A stretch of 7,869 nt of DNA, from NCBI GenBank assembly GCA_023259875.1, contig JALRFL010000088.1:1-7869 (forward strand). Direction: 5' to 3'. The notes under the pieces were generated by a model. The model had not been told where the DNA came from. It saw only the letters and a program-made list of their open reading frames with translations, and ran no database searches. The stretch is from Alphaproteobacteria bacterium (GTDB lineage Bacteria; Pseudomonadota; Alphaproteobacteria; Puniceispirillales; UBA1172). Each line of letters begins with the position of its first letter. The first letter of the stretch is position 1. Made by a program: the position numbers and the translations under genes. Shown here piece after piece: positions 6,338 through 7,869 of this stretch.

Positions 6338-6396
6338 ATTTGATTTTCCTAATTCATGTATTGCACTGGCGACAGTATAACCACCGATCTCAAAAA

Positions 6397-6429
6397 ATGT
6401 GAGGAAAATATATTCGCAATTCAAACGCC
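6397..6429. repeat. Direct repeat A, left copy (33 nt)
   Basis: Matches 7309-7341 at 31 of 33 positions in the same orientation; it begins ATGTGAGGAAAATATATT and ends CAAACGCC. It lies about 60 bp upstream of the hydratase start codon. The other copy lies about 95 bp upstream of the hydroxylase start. Both are in the 3' flank of a tRNA-Ser copy. Confidence 0.9.
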
Positions 6430-6453
6430 AATGGCAAAGTATGGCACAGCACC

Positions 6454-6517
6454 ATGCGGTTCCGACAGAGCCATCCCATCAGGGCGTTAACCCTTACCGG
6501 TTTTCGAGCCTGCCGGC
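6454..6517 (-). pseudogene. Decayed tRNA-Ser copy (anticodon loop and variable arm remain)
   Basis: Positions 6482-6508 match 7410-7436 of the intact tRNA-Ser(CGA) at 26 of 27 positions. They cover the variable arm, the 3' strand of the anticodon stem and the whole anticodon loop with CGA. The variable-arm closing pair has changed in a compensated way (A6481:T6494 here, T7409:A7422 in the intact gene). This suggests the copy descends from a working tRNA of another lineage. The T-arm no longer has TTCGA, the 5' strand of the anticodon stem no longer pairs, and the D-arm and acceptor side are absent. It cannot make a functional tRNA. The hydroxylase gene ends about 20 bp away. Confidence 0.7.
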
Positions 6518-6536
6518 ACGGTGTCCCCATTATGGC

Positions 6537-7214
6537 TCATTCAGTGACCTGATCATAGGCCAGCGCGGCAACGATATGCACGCGGTGCTTCTCACCGCCA
6601 TTAAGGGCAGTGTGATAGGCGCGTGTGTCGGTGAAATAGACCGACCCGTCAGCAGGCAGATGCGTCACATGATGGTTCACGATGAATAGCGAGCCAGGGT
6701 TTGAGATCAGCGGGATGTGCAAGCGCGGCTCAGGGTCGCGATGCCAAGAATTACAATTATAGAGCCCCTTGGACAGGATTCGGGTGCGGCCAATCGGAAA
6801 GCGTTTGCACAACTCCTCATGGACATATTCAAAATAAGTGCCTTTGAACTTCGGATTGAACTCGGAAAAGTCGATCTCTGGCACCAGATCTTCGCGCGGC
6901 TCTTCGATGTAACGTTCATCTGCGCGCAACCAGTAGCGGCCTGACAGATCGTTAGGGGTCCATTCGGTCTGGCCCGGTCGCTGTGTCAGCGGCAGAGCAG
7001 CAAAGCCCTGATCCCGCATTTCGCCCATGAAGGCCTCTCGCTTCAGGCACTCCTCAAGCGCTTCCTGAAGCTTGTTGATATCAAACCTCAGGTCAAGCCG
7101 CGCGATGCCGGGACCGGGCACAAACTCCGCAACCGATGTATGATCAGGGATTTTTGACAGGGCGTTCTGAATCCGTTCGACATCTCTGTCCTTTATCTGT
7201 GGCATGAAGGTCAT
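6537..7214 (-). CDS. Aspartyl/asparaginyl beta-hydroxylase-like Fe(II)/2OG dioxygenase
   Basis: 225 residues. The C-terminal half shows the Asp/Asn beta-hydroxylase jelly roll: SWHRDPEPRLHIPLISNPG (156-174), then ADGSVYFTDTRAYHTALNGG (188-207) and KHRVHIVAAL (209-218). Likely iron ligands are H158, D160 and H201, with R211 binding 2-oxoglutarate. Animal AspH has glycine at the D160 position, so this protein keeps the fuller HxD…H triad. The first ~110 residues are polar and not recognised. There is no signal peptide, so it is soluble. Substrate is unknown; free amino acids, peptides or proteins are all possible in this superfamily. GAGGAGAA (7221-7228), 6 nt before ATG 7214, fixes the start; upstream lies an AT-rich stretch with CATAAT (7262-7267) as a possible -10 box. 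It stands alone between an intact and a decayed tRNA-Ser copy, which suggests recent acquisition or duplication. Confidence 0.85.
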   Translation of the reverse strand: MTFMPQIKDRDVERIQNALSKIPDHTSVAEFVPGPGIARLDLRFDINKLQEALEECLKREAFMGEMRDQGFAALPLTQRPGQTEWTPNDLSGRYWLRADERYIEEPREDLVPEIDFSEFNPKFKGTYFEYVHEELCKRFPIGRTRILSKGLYNCNSWHRDPEPRLHIPLISNPGSLFIVNHHVTHLPADGSVYFTDTRAYHTALNGGEKHRVHIVAALAYDQVTE

Positions 7215-7290
7215 GGCGGCTTCTCCTCATAAAGACGCGTTCTTACCACAAGCATATTTATATTATGTTGTTTGGGAAGCTGGAATTTTT

Positions 7291-7311
7291 TATCAGGCGC
7301 AGAGAAATATG
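7291..7311. repeat. Repeat C, right copy (non-coding)
   Basis: Matches the hydratase coding stretch 6251-6271 at 18 of 21 positions. It runs directly into repeat A, sharing ATG at 7309-7311. The order here looks like the hydratase 5' region joined to its upstream flank after loss of about 126 bp. Confidence 0.4.
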
Positions 7312-7341
7312 TGAGGAAAATATATTTGCAAATCAAACGCC
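7309..7341. repeat. Direct repeat A, right copy (33 nt)
   Basis: Same-orientation copy of 6397-6429 with two differences. It lies about 40 bp beyond the 3' end of the intact tRNA-Ser and about 95 bp upstream of the hydroxylase start. Confidence 0.9.
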
Positions 7342-7378
7342 GAACCCAAAAAGCAACTCGGATGGCATGATATGATCA

Positions 7379-7468
7379 TGGCGGAGAGAGGGGGATTCGA
7401 ACCCCCGATGGGCGTTAACCCATACCGGTTTTCGAGACCGGCGCATTCAACCACTCTGCCACCTCTCC
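7379..7468 (-). tRNA. tRNA-Ser (anticodon CGA)
   Basis: A class II tRNA of 90 nt including an encoded CCA (7379-7381). The acceptor stem is GGAGAGG with TCTCTCC (one G-T pair at the base), followed by discriminator G. The anticodon arm is CCGGT, loop CTCGAAA, ACCGG; anticodon CGA at 7432-7434 reads UCG. A long variable arm (TGGG, loop, CCCA) identifies serine, and the T-arm is GGGGG, TTCGAAT, CCCCC. The fold is complete. Its 3' half and downstream flank recur in decayed form at 6397-6517. Confidence 0.97.
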
Positions 7469-7480
7469 GTCTCATTTCAT

Positions 7481-7509
7481 TGTCTAGCCTCTTGGCGGCC
7501 AACTGACAA
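7481..7509 (-). promoter_or_regulatory. Putative promoter of tRNA-Ser
   Basis: On the minus strand TTGTCA (7504-7509) and TAGACA (7481-7486) are separated by 17 bp. The -10 box ends 12 bp before the tRNA 5' end. The -35 match is good (5/6) and the -10 match is weak, with the alternative GACAAT overlapping it. Position is the main support. Confidence 0.35.
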
Positions 7510-7577
7510 GTCATCTTCACCCGTTGTTGCGATTTCTTATGGTATAGGGAAATTGGCCCTAAAGGATGTAAACTGCC

Positions 7578-7605
7578 TTGACAATCCTTAGCTTCTGTCT
7601 ATATT
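7578..7605 (+). promoter_or_regulatory. Sigma-70-type promoter of rplU
   Basis: TTGACA (7578-7583) is a perfect -35 box. TATATT (7600-7605) follows after 16 bp and differs from the -10 consensus at one base. Transcription would start near 7612, leaving a leader of about 110 nt before rplU. This is the best promoter match in the window and fits a highly expressed ribosomal protein gene. Confidence 0.65.
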
Positions 7606-7611
7606 GCGCCA

Positions 7612-7721
7612 GTCTGATGACTTTTATCGGGGCGGTCGGGTATGGCCTGTCCTCATTGAATGTGATCATTCCACCCGAAGATGGTACTTTTTCAGGCTGG
7701 AATGACAGCTGTAACGGATGA
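7612..7721 (+). promoter_or_regulatory. Structured rplU leader with a 34-codon ORF
   Basis: The predicted leader can form an outer stem TCGGGT (7636-7641) with ACCCGA (7673-7678). This encloses an inner hairpin GAATG (7658-7662), loop tgat, CATTC (7667-7671). A 34-codon ORF starts at ATG 7617 and its TGA (7719-7721) directly abuts the rplU ATG (7722). The ORF has no ribosome binding site and no recognised product. Leader control of ribosomal protein genes is common, but no known L21 leader motif was recognised here. Confidence 0.3.
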
Positions 7722-7869
7722 ATGAACGTGTATGCTGTGGTAAAAACTGGCGGCAAGCAATATAAAGTGGCCAAGGATGACAAAATTGTCGTCGACCGTC
7801 TTGAGGCTGAGGCTGGCTCTGAGCTTGTCCTTGATGAAGTGTTGATGGTTGCCAATGGCGATCAGGTCA
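7722..7869 (+). CDS. rplU: 50S ribosomal protein L21, N-terminal part (runs off window)
   Basis: The first 49 codons read MNVYAVVKTGGKQYKVAKDD then KIVVDRLEAEAGSEL and VLDEVLMV, which is the L21 N-terminus: 'YAVIKTGGKQYKV', then a basic strand, then 'LDEVLMV'. L21 binds 23S rRNA in the large subunit. L21 usually starts MYAV. GTG at 7728 would give exactly that start, while ATG 7722 adds two residues; GGATGA (7716-7721) could serve either. The start is therefore uncertain by two codons. The usual partner rpmA (L27) would lie beyond the window edge. The remaining half of the protein is not visible. Confidence 0.95.
   Translation, partial: MNVYAVVKTGGKQYKVAKDDKIVVDRLEAEAGSELVLDEVLMVANGDQV

Larger units (their letters stand above)
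6482..7436. other. Candidate mini-island or duplication between tRNA-Ser copies
   Basis: A ~0.93-kb unit, bounded by the two copies of the tRNA-Ser anticodon/variable-arm block and the accompanying 33-nt flank repeat, carries one gene (AspH-like hydroxylase). No integrase or transposase is present. The homology extends beyond the tRNA into its 3' flank at both ends. This fits a tandem duplication or homologous recombination with a related locus better than a standard tRNA-integrase event. Boundaries are approximate. Confidence 0.45.

Noticed and set aside
6338..6424. N-terminal extension of the hydratase to ATG 6424
   Set aside because: It runs into the duplicated non-coding flank repeat, and a proper ribosome binding site precedes ATG 6337.
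6399..6689. Plus-strand ORF across the decayed tRNA and hydroxylase end
   Set aside because: It crosses a tRNA remnant and lies antisense to the hydroxylase C-terminus, with no recognisable product.
7293..7520. Minus-strand ORF through tRNA-Ser
   Set aside because: It is produced by translating the tRNA gene and its flanks.
7545..7561. Inverted repeat TAGGG/CCCTA with a 7-nt loop before the rplU promoter
   Set aside because: The stem is short (5 bp), the loop is long and there is no T-run; this is at chance level.
7559..7855. Minus-strand ORF opposite rplU and its leader
   Set aside because: It is antisense to a clear L21 N-terminus and a strong promoter, with no motif.
1..7869. CRISPR array, insertion sequence, rRNA or integrase gene
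   Set aside because: No regularly spaced repeats, terminal inverted repeats with a transposase, rRNA stretches or recombinase motifs were found on either strand.

Overview
The window reads as chromosomal DNA of a marine-type alphaproteobacterium. The grounds are the alphaproteobacterial style of MurQ, a human-OGA-like GH84 enzyme resembling the one known from Oceanicola granulosus, an HTD2/MaoC-type hydratase and a tRNA-Ser(CGA) close to rplU. A SAR116-like lineage is a reasonable guess, but it cannot be proved from this sequence. No phage, plasmid, transposase, integrase or CRISPR signature is visible.

Left edge (1-230): a mosaic of gene pieces. The last ~39 codons of an NfeD-like protein (minus strand) abut a ~30-codon internal piece of dihydroorotate dehydrogenase PyrD (plus strand). 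That piece abuts the 3' end of murQ, which itself lacks the usual C-terminal domain.

Cell-wall recycling block (217-4456): murQ (minus) is divergent from anmK, a cytosolic GH84 beta-N-acetylglucosaminidase and an M19 dipeptidase (all plus; the last two overlap by 17 bp). Together these supply most cytosolic steps of anhydro-muropeptide salvage. The dipeptidase would cleave released peptides, GH84 would split GlcNAc from (anhydro)MurNAc (the job usually done by the GH3 enzyme NagZ), AnmK would make MurNAc-6-P, and MurQ would make GlcNAc-6-P. The GH84-for-NagZ reading is the main functional hypothesis of the window.

Middle (4469-6337): a Na+/Ca2+ exchanger-family antiporter and an FAS1-like/mesaconyl-C4-CoA-hydratase-type protein, both on the minus strand, with a perfect 14-bp palindrome at their junction.

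Right part (6397-7468): an aspartyl/asparaginyl beta-hydroxylase-like gene lies between two related segments. The right one is an intact tRNA-Ser(CGA) with its 3' flank. The left one is a decayed copy of the same tRNA and flank. This looks like a small insertion or duplication at a tRNA locus, and its right boundary seems to carry a scrap of the neighbouring hydratase gene.

Right edge (7470-7869): a consensus-like promoter and a structured ~110-nt leader with a short ORF precede rplU (ribosomal protein L21), which runs off the window.
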